A DNA stretch of 64,000 nt from Rhizobium binae. GTDB taxonomy: Bacteria; Pseudomonadota; Alphaproteobacteria; Rhizobiales; Rhizobiaceae. The DNA lies in NCBI RefSeq assembly GCF_017357225.1, contig NZ_CP071604.1, forward strand, positions 499,001 through 563,000, read 5' to 3'. Position numbers and translations under genes: made by a program. Shown here in pieces: positions 7,508 to 16,632 of this stretch (positions are counted from its first letter, which is position 1; the number at the start of each line of letters is the position of its first letter). The notes under the pieces are model-generated. The model searched no databases. It worked only from the letters and a program-made list of their open reading frames with translations, and was not told the origin of the DNA.

Positions 7508-8738
7508 GGTCTATCTCCTTGAAGAGTACGTTCTGGTCTGTGAGGTAACGCGAAAAGATCGGCAGGCTGGCGCCGCCGATGGCGCGGGCCTGCGCGCCGA
7601 CCGCGCCCTCGATGATTTCGGGCATGACGACGCCCTGCAGGTCGAGTTTGGCGGCCTCGTCGATCGTCGCCTGCACGACGCGGCTGCGCACCCAATGAGG
7701 AAAGCCGCCATCGATGACGGCGGCGCTGAAGTCGACGATCGAGGCGGCGGCGACGATCGCCTGCGCCAGCGCCTTGGCGGTATCCTGGATCCAGATTTCC
7801 ATCGGCTCGCCGAAATCCACCCAGTCGTCGGCCGAATACCAGAGCGGCTCAGGATCGATGCCGCGCTCGCGCAGCATGTTTTCCAGAACGAAGATCGAGG
7901 CGATTTCGAGCAGTTGCTTCGTTTCGCCGTTCCTGTCGCGCACCGGCAGCGGCCCGATGGCGCCGGCCGTGCCGGTGCGGCCGGAAAAGATCGCCGAATT
8001 CAACACGATGCCGCCGCCTATGAAGGAGCCGATGAAGAAGTAGACAAAGTCCGGATAGGAGGGGCCGACGCCGAAGACGAGCTCGGCGCCGCAGGCGCTG
8101 GTCGCATCGTTCTGCAGGAAAACGGGATGGGAAACGCGCGCGGCGATATCGGCCTGCAGGTCGACATCCCGCCAAACCTCCATGGCGCCCGGCGGCGCGC
8201 CGACCTCTTCGGCCCAGTTCCACAGCTCGAAGGGGGCGGCGATGCCGAGGCCGGCAATGCGGCTGCGCTGCTTGTCGTCGAGCTGGCTTTCGATCTCCTC
8301 GATGCCTGCGGTGACGAAGGCGAGGATTTCATCCGGCAGCGGATAGGCATAGGTCTGGTGCAGCTGCATGCGGATGCGGCCGACGAAATCCATCAGCACC
8401 AGATCGGCGCTGCGCCGGCCCATCTTCAGGCCGAAGGAATAGACGGCATCAGGGTTGAGATGCATCGGGATCGACGGCTGGCCGACACGGCCGCGCACCG
8501 GCGCCCCGCGCGACAGCAGCCCTTCCTTTTCCAGCACCCGCATGATGACCGAGACGGTCTGGGCCGAAAGCCCGCTGCGGCGCGCGATATCGGCCTTCGA
8601 CAGCGCGCCGTAAAGGCGCACCAGCGACAGCACGAGCCGTTCGTTATAGGCGCGCACCCTGACCTGGTTCGCACCGCCGGCCGGATTTAGAATTGGCGGC
8701 GGGACCGGCGTATGTTCCGGTCCATCCAAAGACGACAT
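7491..8738 (-). CDS. frcR: ROK-family transcriptional regulator, probable FrcR
   Basis: A 415-residue repressor-type regulator. Residues 30-80 form a winged helix-turn-helix (YGALSKADIARRSGLSAQTVS), followed by the ROK sugar-binding/kinase-like fold with FGLKMGRRSADLVLMD, NDATSACGAEL and GSFIGGGIVLN. It is divergent from frcB; in rhizobia a ROK gene in this place is called frcR. Two copies of TAATTCAATTG lie in the shared upstream region and are good operator candidates. The ligand is presumably fructose or a phosphorylated form (inference). The gene runs into the rbsD-like gene with a 17-bp overlap. Confidence 0.82.
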   Translation of the reverse strand: MSSLDGPEHTPVPPPILNPAGGANQVRVRAYNERLVLSLVRLYGALSKADIARRSGLSAQTVSVIMRVLEKEGLLSRGAPVRGRVGQPSIPMHLNPDAVYSFGLKMGRRSADLVLMDFVGRIRMQLHQTYAYPLPDEILAFVTAGIEEIESQLDDKQRSRIAGLGIAAPFELWNWAEEVGAPPGAMEVWRDVDLQADIAARVSHPVFLQNDATSACGAELVFGVGPSYPDFVYFFIGSFIGGGIVLNSAIFSGRTGTAGAIGPLPVRDRNGETKQLLEIASIFVLENMLRERGIDPEPLWYSADDWVDFGEPMEIWIQDTAKALAQAIVAAASIVDFSAAVIDGGFPHWVRSRVVQATIDEAAKLDLQGVVMPEIIEGAVGAQARAIGGASLPIFSRYLTDQNVLFKEIDHAEGT

Positions 8739-8858
8739 GGCCGCTCCTCCCGAGCGTTCGCCTCCTTCTCCTCATCGAAGGCGATTTGAAAAACATGCAG
8801 CAACTCAAAGCGGTACAGCCTCCTTCCGTCTGAGACCCGCGGCGCTCGCTGTACACCC

Positions 8859-8901
8859 TAATTCAATTGAGCATGCCACATCGAATTAATAATTCAATTG
8901 G
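8859..8901. promoter_or_regulatory. Twin TAATTCAATTG sites, candidate ROK operators
   Basis: TAATTCAATTGA at 8859-8870 and TAATTCAATTGG at 8890-8901 are direct repeats spaced 31 bp (three helical turns) centre to centre, and each contains the near-palindrome AATTcAATT. They lie just upstream of the frcB -35 and between the divergent frcR and frcB genes. Confidence 0.55.
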
Positions 8902-8910
8902 ATTTATTTA

Positions 8911-8939
8911 TTGACAAGCCGATTTCTTTCCCTCTTAAT
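8911..8939 (+). promoter_or_regulatory. Candidate frcB promoter
   Basis: TTGACA (8911-8916), a 17-bp spacer and CTTAAT (8934-8939) form a good sigma-70 promoter. The implied start near 8946 gives a leader of about 107 nt. Confidence 0.55.
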
Positions 8940-9052
8940 TGCCAGCGTCAAGGGCACGGACGGCTTCGGAAGCGGCAGCGACCGAAGCGAAGTGTCACAT
9001 CTCGAAAATTCCGGCCCGCACGGGCGGCGCCGGCAAACTCTGGGAGGAGTTC

Positions 9053-10072
9053 ATGAAGAAATCAGTTCTCGCTTTCGGCGCGCTCGCGCTCGGTGTCGCT
9101 TTTTCCGCTCCGGCGATGGCGGCTGACGTTTCCGCCTGCCTCATCACCAAGACCGACACCAACCCCTTCTTCGTCAAGATGAAGGAAGGTGCGACGGCCA
9201 AGGCCAAGGAACTCGGCGTTTCGCTGAAGTCCTATGCCGGCAAGATCGACGGTGACAGCGAAAGCCAGGTCGCAGCGATTGAAAGCTGCATCGCCGACGG
9301 CGCAAAGGGCATCCTGCTGACCGCCTCCGACACCAAGGGCATCGTGCCTGCGGTCAAGAAGGCCCGCGACGCCGGCCTGCTGGTCATCGCGCTCGACACG
9401 CCGCTCGAGCCGGCCGATGCCGCCGACGCCACCTTCGCCACCGACAACCTGCTCGCCGGCAAGCTGATCGGCCAGTGGGCCAAGGAAACCCTCGGCGACA
9501 AGGCCAAGGATGCCAAGGTCGGCTTCCTCGATCTGACGCCGTCGCAGCCGACGGTCGACGTCCTGCGTGACCAGGGCTTCATGATCGGCTTCGGCATCGA
9601 CCCGAAGAACCCGGACAAGATCGGCGACGAAGACGACAAGCGCATCGTCGGCCACGACGTGACCAACGGCAACGAGGAAGGCGGCCGTAAGGCCATGGAA
9701 AACCTTCTGCAAAAGGATCCGAGCATCAACGTCATTCACACGATCAACGAGCCGGCCGCTGTCGGCGCCTACCAGGCGCTGAAGGCCGTCGGCATGGAAA
9801 AGAACGTGCTGATCGTCTCGGTTGACGGCGGCTGCCCCGGCGTCAAGTCGGTCAAGGAAGGCGTCATCGGCGCCACCTCGCAGCAATATCCGCTGCTGAT
9901 GGCGTCGCTCGGCATCGAGGCGATCAAGAAGTTCGCCGACTCGGGTGAAAAGCCGAAGCCGACCGAAGGCAAGTCCTTCTTCGACACCGGCGTCTCGCTC
10001 GTCACCGACAAGCCGGTTTCCGGCGTCAAGTCGATCGACACCAAGGAAGGCACCGACAAGTGCTGGGGCTGA
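9053..10072 (+). CDS. frcB: Fructose-type sugar ABC transporter, periplasmic binding protein
   Basis: A 339-residue type-I periplasmic sugar-binding protein. The signal peptide [18 protein letters not shown]...AMA is cleaved before [17 protein letters not shown]. The fold of the ribose-binding-protein family is seen in [22 protein letters not shown] and [21 protein letters not shown]. The start at 9053 follows GGGAGGAG and is chosen over an in-frame upstream codon that lacks a signal sequence. The gene order frcB-frcC-frcA-frcK matches the Sinorhizobium system that imports fructose, mannose and ribose. A strong hairpin follows the stop codon and probably keeps frcB mRNA in excess over the membrane genes. 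Confidence 0.93.
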   Translation: MKKSVLAFGALALGVAFSAPAMAADVSACLITKTDTNPFFVKMKEGATAKAKELGVSLKSYAGKIDGDSESQVAAIESCIADGAKGILLTASDTKGIVPAVKKARDAGLLVIALDTPLEPADAADATFATDNLLAGKLIGQWAKETLGDKAKDAKVGFLDLTPSQPTVDVLRDQGFMIGFGIDPKNPDKIGDEDDKRIVGHDVTNGNEEGGRKAMENLLQKDPSINVIHTINEPAAVGAYQALKAVGMEKNVLIVSVDGGCPGVKSVKEGVIGATSQQYPLLMASLGIEAIKKFADSGEKPKPTEGKSFFDTGVSLVTDKPVSGVKSIDTKEGTDKCWG

Positions 10073-10093
10073 GCCCGATCTATTGAAACAGAG

Positions 10094-10121
10094 AACGGCC
10101 GGGGCTTGATCCCCGGCCGTT
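10094..10121 (+). terminator. Intercistronic GC hairpin between frcB and frcC
   Basis: AACGGCCGGGG (10094-10104) pairs with CCCCGGCCGTT (10111-10121) around a 6-base loop, followed by TTT. It can act as a leaky terminator or 3' stabiliser for frcB. Confidence 0.75.
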
Positions 10122-10224
10122 TTGGACGGACGATGTGCCGTCGCTCCACCGGCTAAGCAACGAACGGATGAACAGGAGTGACGGCCTCCGCGCGGGTTCG
10201 GCGCGCGGATGCGGAGGAGGAACC

Positions 10225-11289
10225 ATGACCGGAGCACAGGAATTCGAACGCGTCCTCGACGGCAGCGACAAGAACGTCGCCTCCTTCGAGCACCAGAGCG
10301 TCCCGCTGATAAAGCGCGCCCAGCATTTTCTGCACTCGACACCGGCCGCCGTGCCGCTGATCGTATTGGTATTGGCGATCATCATTTTCGGGATGGCGCT
10401 CGGCGGACGTTTCTTCTCGTCGTATACGTTGACGCTGATCCTGCAGCAGATCGCCATCGTCGGCATACTCGGCGCCGCCCAGACGCTGGTCATCCTGACG
10501 GCCGGCATCGATCTTTCGATCGGCGTCATCATGGTGATCTCGGCCGTCATCATGGGCAATGTCGCGATCACCTACGGCATACCGACGCCGATCGCGGTGA
10601 TTGGAGGCCTGCTGGTCGGCGGCCTGTGCGGCCTGCTGAACGGTGCCCTTGTCGCCTTCATGAAGCTGCCGCCCTTCATCGTCACGCTCGGCACCTGGAA
10701 CATCGTCATGGCGACGAATTTCATCTATTCCGCCAATGAGACGATCCGCGACACCGACGTCGACGAACAGGCGCCGCTGCTGCATCTTTTTGCCGCGAGC
10801 TTCAAGCTCGGCAGCGCCGTGCTCACCCTCGGCGTCATCGCCATGGTGCTGCTCGTGCTGCTGCTCTGGTATGTGCTCAACCACACCGCCTGGGGCCGGC
10901 ATGTCTATGCCGTCGGCGACGATCCGGAAGCGGCGAAGCTTTCCGGTATCCAGACGAAGAAGGTGCTGCTCACCGTCTACACGATTTCGGGCGTCATCGC
11001 CGCCTTCGCCGCATGGGTGTCGATCGGCCGCAACGGCTCGATCTCGCCGTCCTCGGCGGTGACCGATTATAACCTGCAGGCGATCACCGCGACCGTGATT
11101 GGCGGCATCTCGCTCTTCGGCGGCCGCGGTTCCATTCTCGGCACCCTCTTCGGCGCCATGATCGTCGGCGTCGTGTCGATGGGCCTCAACATGCTCGGCG
11201 CCGATCCGCAATGGAAAGTCCTCTTGACAGGCGTGCTGATCATCGCCGCCGTCGCCATCGATCAGTGGATCAGAAAGGTTTCGGTGTAA
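10225..11289 (+). CDS. frcC: Fructose-type sugar ABC transporter, permease
   Basis: A 354-residue inner-membrane permease of the RbsC/BPD_transp_2 family with about eight to ten membrane spans. The conserved family segments GAAQTLVILTAGIDLSIGVIM and GRGSILGTLFGAMIVGV are present. Its N-terminal cytoplasmic stretch of about 40 residues ends before TPAAVPLIVLVLAIIIFG. The start at 10225 follows GGAGGAGG; the earlier in-frame codon at 10135 has no such site. It is second in the operon and presumably forms a homodimeric pore with FrcA. frcA follows after 2 bp. Confidence 0.92.
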   Translation: MTGAQEFERVLDGSDKNVASFEHQSVPLIKRAQHFLHSTPAAVPLIVLVLAIIIFGMALGGRFFSSYTLTLILQQIAIVGILGAAQTLVILTAGIDLSIGVIMVISAVIMGNVAITYGIPTPIAVIGGLLVGGLCGLLNGALVAFMKLPPFIVTLGTWNIVMATNFIYSANETIRDTDVDEQAPLLHLFAASFKLGSAVLTLGVIAMVLLVLLLWYVLNHTAWGRHVYAVGDDPEAAKLSGIQTKKVLLTVYTISGVIAAFAAWVSIGRNGSISPSSAVTDYNLQAITATVIGGISLFGGRGSILGTLFGAMIVGVVSMGLNMLGADPQWKVLLTGVLIIAAVAIDQWIRKVSV

Positions 11290-11291
11290 TC

Positions 11292-12074
11292 ATGGCTGTC
11301 GAACCCATTCTCACTGCCCGCGGTCTCGTCAAGCGCTATGGACGTGTGACCGCGCTCGACAATGCCGATTTCGACCTCTATCCAGGCGAAATCCTTGCCG
11401 TTATCGGCGATAACGGCGCCGGCAAGTCCTCGCTGATCAAGGCGATTTCAGGCGCCGTCACGCCCGATGAGGGGGTGATCACGCTCGAAGGCCGACCGGT
11501 GCATTTCCGCTCGCCGATGGAAGCGCGCGAGGCCGGCATCGAGACCGTCTACCAGAACCTCGCTCTGTCGCCGGCACTCTCCATCGCCGACAACATGTTC
11601 CTCGGCCGCGAGATCCGCAAAAAGGGCCCGCTCGGCTCGCTGTTCCGCATGCTCGACCGGCCGGCGATGGAAAAGCTGGCCCGCAACAAGCTTTCCGAAC
11701 TCGGCCTGATGACCATCCAGAACATCAACCAGGCGGTGGAGACGCTGTCGGGCGGCCAACGCCAGGGTGTCGCCGTCGCGCGCGCCGCCGCCTTCGGCTC
11801 GAAGGTCATCATCATGGACGAGCCGACAGCCGCTCTCGGCGTCAAGGAGAGCCGCAAGGTGCTGGAACTGATCCTCGATGTGCGGGCCCGTGGCCTGCCG
11901 ATCGTGCTGATCTCGCACAACATGCCGCATGTCTTCGAGGTGGCCGACCGGATCCATATTCACCGCCTCGGCCGGCGCCTGACGGTGATTAATCCGAAGG
12001 AATACACCATGTCGGACGCCGTCGCCTTCATGACCGGCGCCAAGGCGGTGCCGACGGAGCCCGTTGCGGCATGA
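11292..12074 (+). CDS. frcA: Fructose-type sugar ABC transporter, ATP-binding protein
   Basis: A 260-residue ABC ATPase. The Walker A GDNGAGKSSL (about residue 36), signature LSGGQRQGVAVAR and Walker B VIIMDEPTAAL are intact. Unlike RbsA-type proteins, including the double-domain ATPase at 36370-37923, it has one nucleotide-binding domain, as expected for FrcA, so it should work as a dimer. It starts 2 bp after frcC and its stop overlaps the frcK start by 4 bp (ATGA), so translation is coupled. Confidence 0.92.
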   Translation: MAVEPILTARGLVKRYGRVTALDNADFDLYPGEILAVIGDNGAGKSSLIKAISGAVTPDEGVITLEGRPVHFRSPMEAREAGIETVYQNLALSPALSIADNMFLGREIRKKGPLGSLFRMLDRPAMEKLARNKLSELGLMTIQNINQAVETLSGGQRQGVAVARAAAFGSKVIIMDEPTAALGVKESRKVLELILDVRARGLPIVLISHNMPHVFEVADRIHIHRLGRRLTVINPKEYTMSDAVAFMTGAKAVPTEPVAA

Positions 12075-12703
12075 GTGCACGCATCGACGAAATCGCCGGC
12101 GAGGTTCTTAGCCGCGCCGGCGATAGCAGGCGTTTCCTGATCGGCATCGCCGGACCGCCTGGTTCGGGCAAATCGACCATGGCCGACAATCTGGCGGCAG
12201 CGCTGAAGGCCAAAGGCGAGAGCGCTGCGGTCCTGCCGATGGACGGCTTCCACATGGACAATGCCATCCTAATCGAACGCGGCCTTTTGGCCCGCAAGGG
12301 CATTCCCGAAACATTCGATGTCCGCGGCTTCCTCGACATCGTCCGGGCCGTCAGGCCGGCCGATCAGGAGGTTTTGGTGCCGGTCTTCGACCGCTCGCGC
12401 GAACTCGCCATCGCCTCGGCCCGGCCGATCGATCCCAAGGACCGGTTCATCATCGTCGAAGGCAATTATCTGCTGTTCACGCAGGGAAAATGGGCCGAGC
12501 TCGACGGCATCTTCGATTTCACCATCATGCTGGCGCCGCCGATCGAGGTGCTCGAGGAGCGCCTCTGGGAACGCTGGCGCGGCTATAATCTCAGCGAAGA
12601 GGCGGCCAGCGCCAAGGTCTATGGCAATGACCTGCCGAACGGAAGGCTGATCCTCGAAAACCGCCGCCCGGCCGATGTGACGCTGGAGATCGCGCTGGCG
12701 TAA
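12071..12703 (+). CDS. frcK: FrcK, P-loop kinase of the fructose operon
   Basis: A 210-residue P-loop kinase of the nucleoside/pantothenate kinase superfamily. The Walker [18 protein letters not shown] is at about residues 27-43, and a substrate-side PMDGFHMDN motif follows near residue 57. It is the fourth gene of frcBCAK and overlaps frcA by 4 bp. The rhizobial FrcK is named for its place in the operon; its substrate has not been settled as far as I know. It is not a PfkB-type sugar kinase, and a separate PfkB fructokinase-like gene lies at 17385. Confidence 0.85.
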   Translation: MSARIDEIAGEVLSRAGDSRRFLIGIAGPPGSGKSTMADNLAAALKAKGESAAVLPMDGFHMDNAILIERGLLARKGIPETFDVRGFLDIVRAVRPADQEVLVPVFDRSRELAIASARPIDPKDRFIIVEGNYLLFTQGKWAELDGIFDFTIMLAPPIEVLEERLWERWRGYNLSEEAASAKVYGNDLPNGRLILENRRPADVTLEIALA

Positions 12704-12780
12704 TCGGCGCACGAATCGATTTCAATGCGCCGCACTTTAGTGCTATCGAGGCCGCAGACGCATCGCTTCGGAGGCCTGCC

Positions 12781-13827
12781 ATGCAATCGATCACCATCCG
12801 CCGTCCTGACGACTGGCACTTGCATCTGCGCGACGGCGCCATGCTGGAGGGCGTGATCGCCGATACGAGCCGCACCTTCGCCCGCGCCATCATCATGCCC
12901 AATCTGGTGCCGCCGGTCGTCACCACGTCAGACGCCAGCGCCTATCGCGAGCGCATCCTCAGGGCCCTGCCGGCCGGCCACCGTTTTCAGCCGCTGATGA
13001 CGCTCTATCTCACCGAGCATACCAGCGCTGACGATGTCGAGGCGGGGGCGAAAACCGGCCTCATCACCGCCGTCAAGCTTTATCCGGCCGGCGCCACCAC
13101 CAATTCGCATGGTGGGGTGCGCGACATGGAAAAGGCGATGCCGGTGCTGGAGCGCATGGCGAAGATCGGCCTGCCGCTCTGCGTCCACGGCGAAGTGACG
13201 ACGCCTGAGGTCGATATCTTCGACCGCGAGGCCGTCTTCATCGACACCGTGCTCGATCCGCTGCGCCGGCGCCTGCCCGAGCTGAGGGTGACGATGGAGC
13301 ATGTGACGACAGCAGACGGCATCGATTACATCAAGGCCGCCGAGGCCAATCTGGCCGGCTCGATCACCACCCACCATCTGATCATCAACCGCAACGCCAT
13401 CCTGGTCGGCGGCATCCGCCCGCATTATTACTGCCTGCCGGTCGCCAAGCGCGAGAACCACCGCCTGGCGCTGCGCGCCGCCGCCGTGAGCGGTAACCCC
13501 CGCTTCTTCCTCGGCACCGATTCGGCCCCGCATGTCGATCCCCTGAAGGAATGCGCCTGCGGCTGCGCCGGCATCTACACCTCGATCAACACGATGAGCT
13601 GCCTCGCCCATGTCTTCGAGGACGAGGGCGCGCTGGACAAACTCGAAGCCTTCGCGTCGCTGAACGGGCCGGCTTGGTATGGGCTTCAGCCAAACGACGA
13701 GCGCATCACGCTCTCACGGCAGACCGACCCGGTCGTCTTTCCCGCGAAGATTGAAACAGGCGCCGGGTCGGTCACCGTCTTCGATCCGATGTTTCCCCTG
13801 CATTGGCAGGTGATGCCGCAGGCGTAG
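12781..13827 (+). CDS. pyrC: Dihydroorotase (class II)
   Basis: A 348-residue zinc amidohydrolase that closes carbamoyl aspartate to dihydroorotate, the third step of pyrimidine synthesis. The first metal-binding motif [10 protein letters not shown] is at residues 10-19, the carbamylated lysine lies in [12 protein letters not shown] (about residue 100), further histidines occur in CVHGEV and TTHHLI, and the catalytic Asp lies in LGTDSAPH. The length matches the bacterial PyrC class. The 77-bp gap after frcK and the change of function suggest its own promoter. pyrE, a later enzyme of the same pathway, lies 2.8 kb downstream. Confidence 0.96.
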   Translation: MQSITIRRPDDWHLHLRDGAMLEGVIADTSRTFARAIIMPNLVPPVVTTSDASAYRERILRALPAGHRFQPLMTLYLTEHTSADDVEAGAKTGLITAVKLYPAGATTNSHGGVRDMEKAMPVLERMAKIGLPLCVHGEVTTPEVDIFDREAVFIDTVLDPLRRRLPELRVTMEHVTTADGIDYIKAAEANLAGSITTHHLIINRNAILVGGIRPHYYCLPVAKRENHRLALRAAAVSGNPRFFLGTDSAPHVDPLKECACGCAGIYTSINTMSCLAHVFEDEGALDKLEAFASLNGPAWYGLQPNDERITLSRQTDPVVFPAKIETGAGSVTVFDPMFPLHWQVMPQA

Positions 13828-14002
13828 GCGCCCCGATTTCAATTTAAAATCGAAAATTCATCTAATTTTTTTCCGCGACGTTAGACGCGTAACATTTTCA
13901 TTGTGCGGTGCATCATTTGTTAACGGATGCATAAGAAAGTCCTCGTCGACCCTACCCGTTGCCCATATTCCGGCGCGACGACAGCTGCGGAGACTGAAAA
14001 GC

Positions 14003-15181
14003 ATGACGCTTGACTATAACTCCCTCCTGCTGGCGCTCGGTGTCTCCGCGGCATGCCTTGCCGTGACCCTGATGGGCAGCTGGCTGGTCCGCCGGACCGA
14101 AACCGTGCTGCTGACCGCCACCATCGGCCTCGTCCTCGTCGTCAGCGGGATCTTCGTCTACAGCGCCTATGTCAACCGACCGGAAGTAGCCTTCGCCATT
14201 GGCAGCTTCGTCCTGTTCCATGCCGGCTTTGCCACCATCTGGGGCGCCGGCAAACAGTTCCTCGCCGGTCGGCTGTCGATCCCGGCCATTGCTATGCGCG
14301 CGCTGGCTGCGATGATCTCTTCCGTCGTGCCGATGCTGGCGGGTTATGACGGCCTGGCCTTCATCTCAGACAATCTTGCCATCGCGCTCATGCTCTTTGC
14401 CACCGCCCGGCAATATTGGCTCGCCCGCGCCGAGGCGCCGGCACCGATCCTCGGCATTGCCGCACTCTATACCGCCACGGCGATCTCCTTCGTGCTCTGT
14501 GCCGCCGTGTTGATTGCCGACGGCAAGCTGGTGCTGGGCGCAGCGCCCAGCAACTGGGCCGAGGATCTGAGTCTTGCCGTCTGCATCGCCGGCATGACCG
14601 GGATCGGCGCGCTGTCGCTGGCGCTGCACCAATGGCGTCTGGCCGCCCGCCACCGGCTCGAGGCGATCACCGATCCGCTCACCGGCCTGCTCAACCGCCG
14701 CGCCGTCTTCGACCAATACGGGAAGGGCTCGATGGGCACGACCACCGCCGTCATCGTCTTCGATATCGACCATTTCAAATCCGTCAACGACCGCTATGGC
14801 CATGCGAGCGGCGACCGCGTGATCACCGTCTTCGCCGAGGAACTCGCCGCCAATTGCCGCCCTGGCGATACCGCCGCGAGGCTCGGGGGCGAAGAATTTG
14901 CGCTGGTGCTGAAAGAAGTCATGCCAGGCCGGGCCGAACTGACGGCTGAGCGGATCCGCAGGGCCTTCGAGGCGCGAGAGATTCCGATCGACGGTGAGGT
15001 GTTGAGATGCACAGTGAGCGTCGGCGTTGCGCCCGGCCGCTCGCAGCCACTGGATTTCGACACCATGCTGAGTGCCGCCGATAAGGCGCTTTATGCCGCC
15101 AAGCGCGCCGGCCGCAACCGCGTCGAGCTTGCCGCCCATCTCAGAGCGGTTTCGGCCGAGGTGTCGCGCACGGCGTCTTGA
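14003..15181 (+). CDS. Membrane-bound diguanylate cyclase
   Basis: A 392-residue enzyme making cyclic di-GMP. The first 210 residues hold about six to seven hydrophobic spans without a recognisable sensor motif. The C-terminal GGDEF domain starts at ITDPLTGLLNRRA and has the active-site variant RLGGEEFAL, which is competent. An RxxD inhibition site (RPGD) sits exactly five residues before GGEEF, so product feedback is likely. SVGVA and KALYAAKRAGRNRV complete the domain. The start at 14003 is the first ATG before the hydrophobic region; an in-frame codon at 13901 would add an unlikely N-terminus. It likely affects motility or polysaccharide production (inference). Confidence 0.88.
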   Translation: MTLDYNSLLLALGVSAACLAVTLMGSWLVRRTETVLLTATIGLVLVVSGIFVYSAYVNRPEVAFAIGSFVLFHAGFATIWGAGKQFLAGRLSIPAIAMRALAAMISSVVPMLAGYDGLAFISDNLAIALMLFATARQYWLARAEAPAPILGIAALYTATAISFVLCAAVLIADGKLVLGAAPSNWAEDLSLAVCIAGMTGIGALSLALHQWRLAARHRLEAITDPLTGLLNRRAVFDQYGKGSMGTTTAVIVFDIDHFKSVNDRYGHASGDRVITVFAEELAANCRPGDTAARLGGEEFALVLKEVMPGRAELTAERIRRAFEAREIPIDGEVLRCTVSVGVAPGRSQPLDFDTMLSAADKALYAAKRAGRNRVELAAHLRAVSAEVSRTAS

Positions 15182-15255
15182 ATGCGGCATAGCATCGCCG
15201 CCAGCCGGATGCGGCCAGCGCCGTGACGCCCGGCGAGCATCCACGCAGAACGCCC

Positions 15256-15298
15256 GCCTCGTCCTTCGAGGCGCCTTTGGGGCATCTCAGGATGAGGC
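15256..15298. repeat. Dispersed short palindromic repeat, copy 2
   Basis: Contains CCTCGTCCTTCGAGGCGCC and TCTCAGGATGAGG, able to fold back on itself, and resembles the element at 6669-6713. It lies between two convergent genes. Confidence 0.45.
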
Positions 15299-15323
15299 TC
15301 TCTTGGCTGCCGGCGCATGTTTT

Positions 15324-15806
15324 TCAAACGATCATCAACGCCCTGACAAAGGCGAGCGAGGCCAGCAGCGAGGCCACCGTCCTGACATGGTTCCACCAGG
15401 TCCAGTCCCTGAGATAGGTGCTCCACAGCGCAACCGCTTCCGGCCCGCTGCCGCTTACCTTCTCCAGCGCATCGTTCATCGGCACGTTGAAGATGATCGT
15501 CGAGAGGAAGGAGGCAAAGACATAGAGCGCCGCTCCCGCCAGCATCAGCGCCGACGCCCCGCCGCGCCAGTTGATCAGCGCCAGCACAGCAATGACCAGG
15601 CAGAGGATCGCCGTCGGTACGAACAGCGCCATGAAGGGCGAGCGGACGATCGTCACGTTGATCGAATTCATCGCGGCAATGCCCTGTTCCGCCGGGATGC
15701 GCGAAAAGGCGGTCATGATGAAGGTCGAGAAGGCAAAGAAGATACCGGCGACGAGGCCGCTGCCGATCGCTGCGGCGACGAGGGAAAGGATAAGGACGAT
15801 CTGCAT
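15324..15806 (-). CDS. DUF1772 (anthrone-oxygenase-like) membrane protein
   Basis: A 160-residue protein with four membrane helices matching the DUF1772 family. The segments AGIFFAFSTFIMTAFSRIP, AAMNSINVTIV and NVPMNDAL are typical. Members resemble anthrone oxygenases, but their bacterial role is mostly unknown. The start at 15806 follows GGAAGGAG and removes a 33-residue non-hydrophobic extension. It is divergent from a TetR-type regulator, with an inverted repeat between them, so it is the likely regulated target, possibly in response to a toxic or aromatic compound (inference). Confidence 0.8.
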   Translation of the reverse strand: MQIVLILSLVAAAIGSGLVAGIFFAFSTFIMTAFSRIPAEQGIAAMNSINVTIVRSPFMALFVPTAILCLVIAVLALINWRGGASALMLAGAALYVFASFLSTIIFNVPMNDALEKVSGSGPEAVALWSTYLRDWTWWNHVRTVASLLASLAFVRALMIV

Positions 15807-15828
15807 GTCGAAGCTCCTTCCGGGATGG

Positions 15829-15875
15829 AATAAGAGAAACTCTCTCATTTGCGAAATGAGATAAACTCTCTTATT
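15829..15875. promoter_or_regulatory. TetR-type operator between DUF1772 gene and regulator
   Basis: Two 22-bp arms (15829-15850 and 15854-15875) match as inverted repeats at 18 of 22 positions. Each arm contains a GAGA(T/A)AACTCTCT-like core, suggesting two regulator dimers. The site covers the region where both divergent promoters must lie. Confidence 0.7.
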
Positions 15876-15903
15876 TTGATTGTCAATCGTGAAGGAGCAG
15901 AGC

Positions 15904-16557
15904 ATGTCGGAACAGGTGGTCGCGTCACGCAGGCGTCAGCAGCAGCATGCGGGCCAGCCGCGCCGGATCCCCAGCCAGCAGCGCGGCCGCGAGCGCTTCG
16001 AAAAAATCCTCGCCGTCGCCGCCGAGCTGATCGAAAGCAAGGGCAGCGACGGCCTGAAGATGAGCGAGATCGTCGAGAAGGCCGGGCTTTCCTTCGGCGC
16101 GCTCTACCAGTATTTCCCGGATAAGAGCGCAATCATCCGGACGCTGGCCGAACGCTTCAACGAAGAGGGCAGGCGCTGTGTCGAGGCGGAATTGGAAAAG
16201 GTCGCCGACGCCGCGGCCCTGCAAGGTGCGCTCGCCAATATCGTCGACGAATATTATGCCTTTTTCCGCCGCGAGCCCGTCATGCGCGATCTCTGGCATG
16301 CGACCCATACCGACAAGCTGCTGCAGCAGATCGATGCCGAGGACATGGAATTCCACGCCCGGGCGTTTCTCGCCGTGCTGCTGCGCCTGTGGCCCGATCG
16401 CGACCACGGCGAGCTTCTGGCGATTGCCCGGCTGACGATGCAATTGCTGGCTGCTGCCGTGCGTTACGCCGTATCACTGGATGCGGAGGAGGGCGCTCGG
16501 GCGATCGCTTTGTTCAAGACGATGCAGGTCGTCGATTTCAGCCGGCTGCTGGGCTGA
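15904..16557 (+). CDS. TetR/AcrR-family transcriptional regulator
   Basis: A 217-residue regulator. The helix-turn-helix is at residues 27-75 (ILAVAAELIESKGSDGLKM then AGLSFGALYQYFPDKSAI). The C-terminal ligand domain has no recognisable specificity. The start at 15904 is chosen because GAAGGAG lies 6 bp upstream; an in-frame codon at 15880 lacks it. It is divergent from the DUF1772 gene, and the large inverted repeat between them is its probable operator, so it most likely represses both genes. Confidence 0.88.
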   Translation: MSEQVVASRRRQQQHAGQPRRIPSQQRGRERFEKILAVAAELIESKGSDGLKMSEIVEKAGLSFGALYQYFPDKSAIIRTLAERFNEEGRRCVEAELEKVADAAALQGALANIVDEYYAFFRREPVMRDLWHATHTDKLLQQIDAEDMEFHARAFLAVLLRLWPDRDHGELLAIARLTMQLLAAAVRYAVSLDAEEGARAIALFKTMQVVDFSRLLG

Positions 16558-16632
16558 TACAACCGTGTTGCGTCTGGAAACTCAGGGCTCTTGCTGCTAT
16601 TGCCGCAATGAGCAAAGTTGAAGGAGAGCCGC

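Noticed and set aside
8911..9052. A riboswitch in the frcB leader
   Set aside because: The roughly 107-nt leader shows no conserved aptamer pattern I can recognise, and control by the ROK operators explains the layout.
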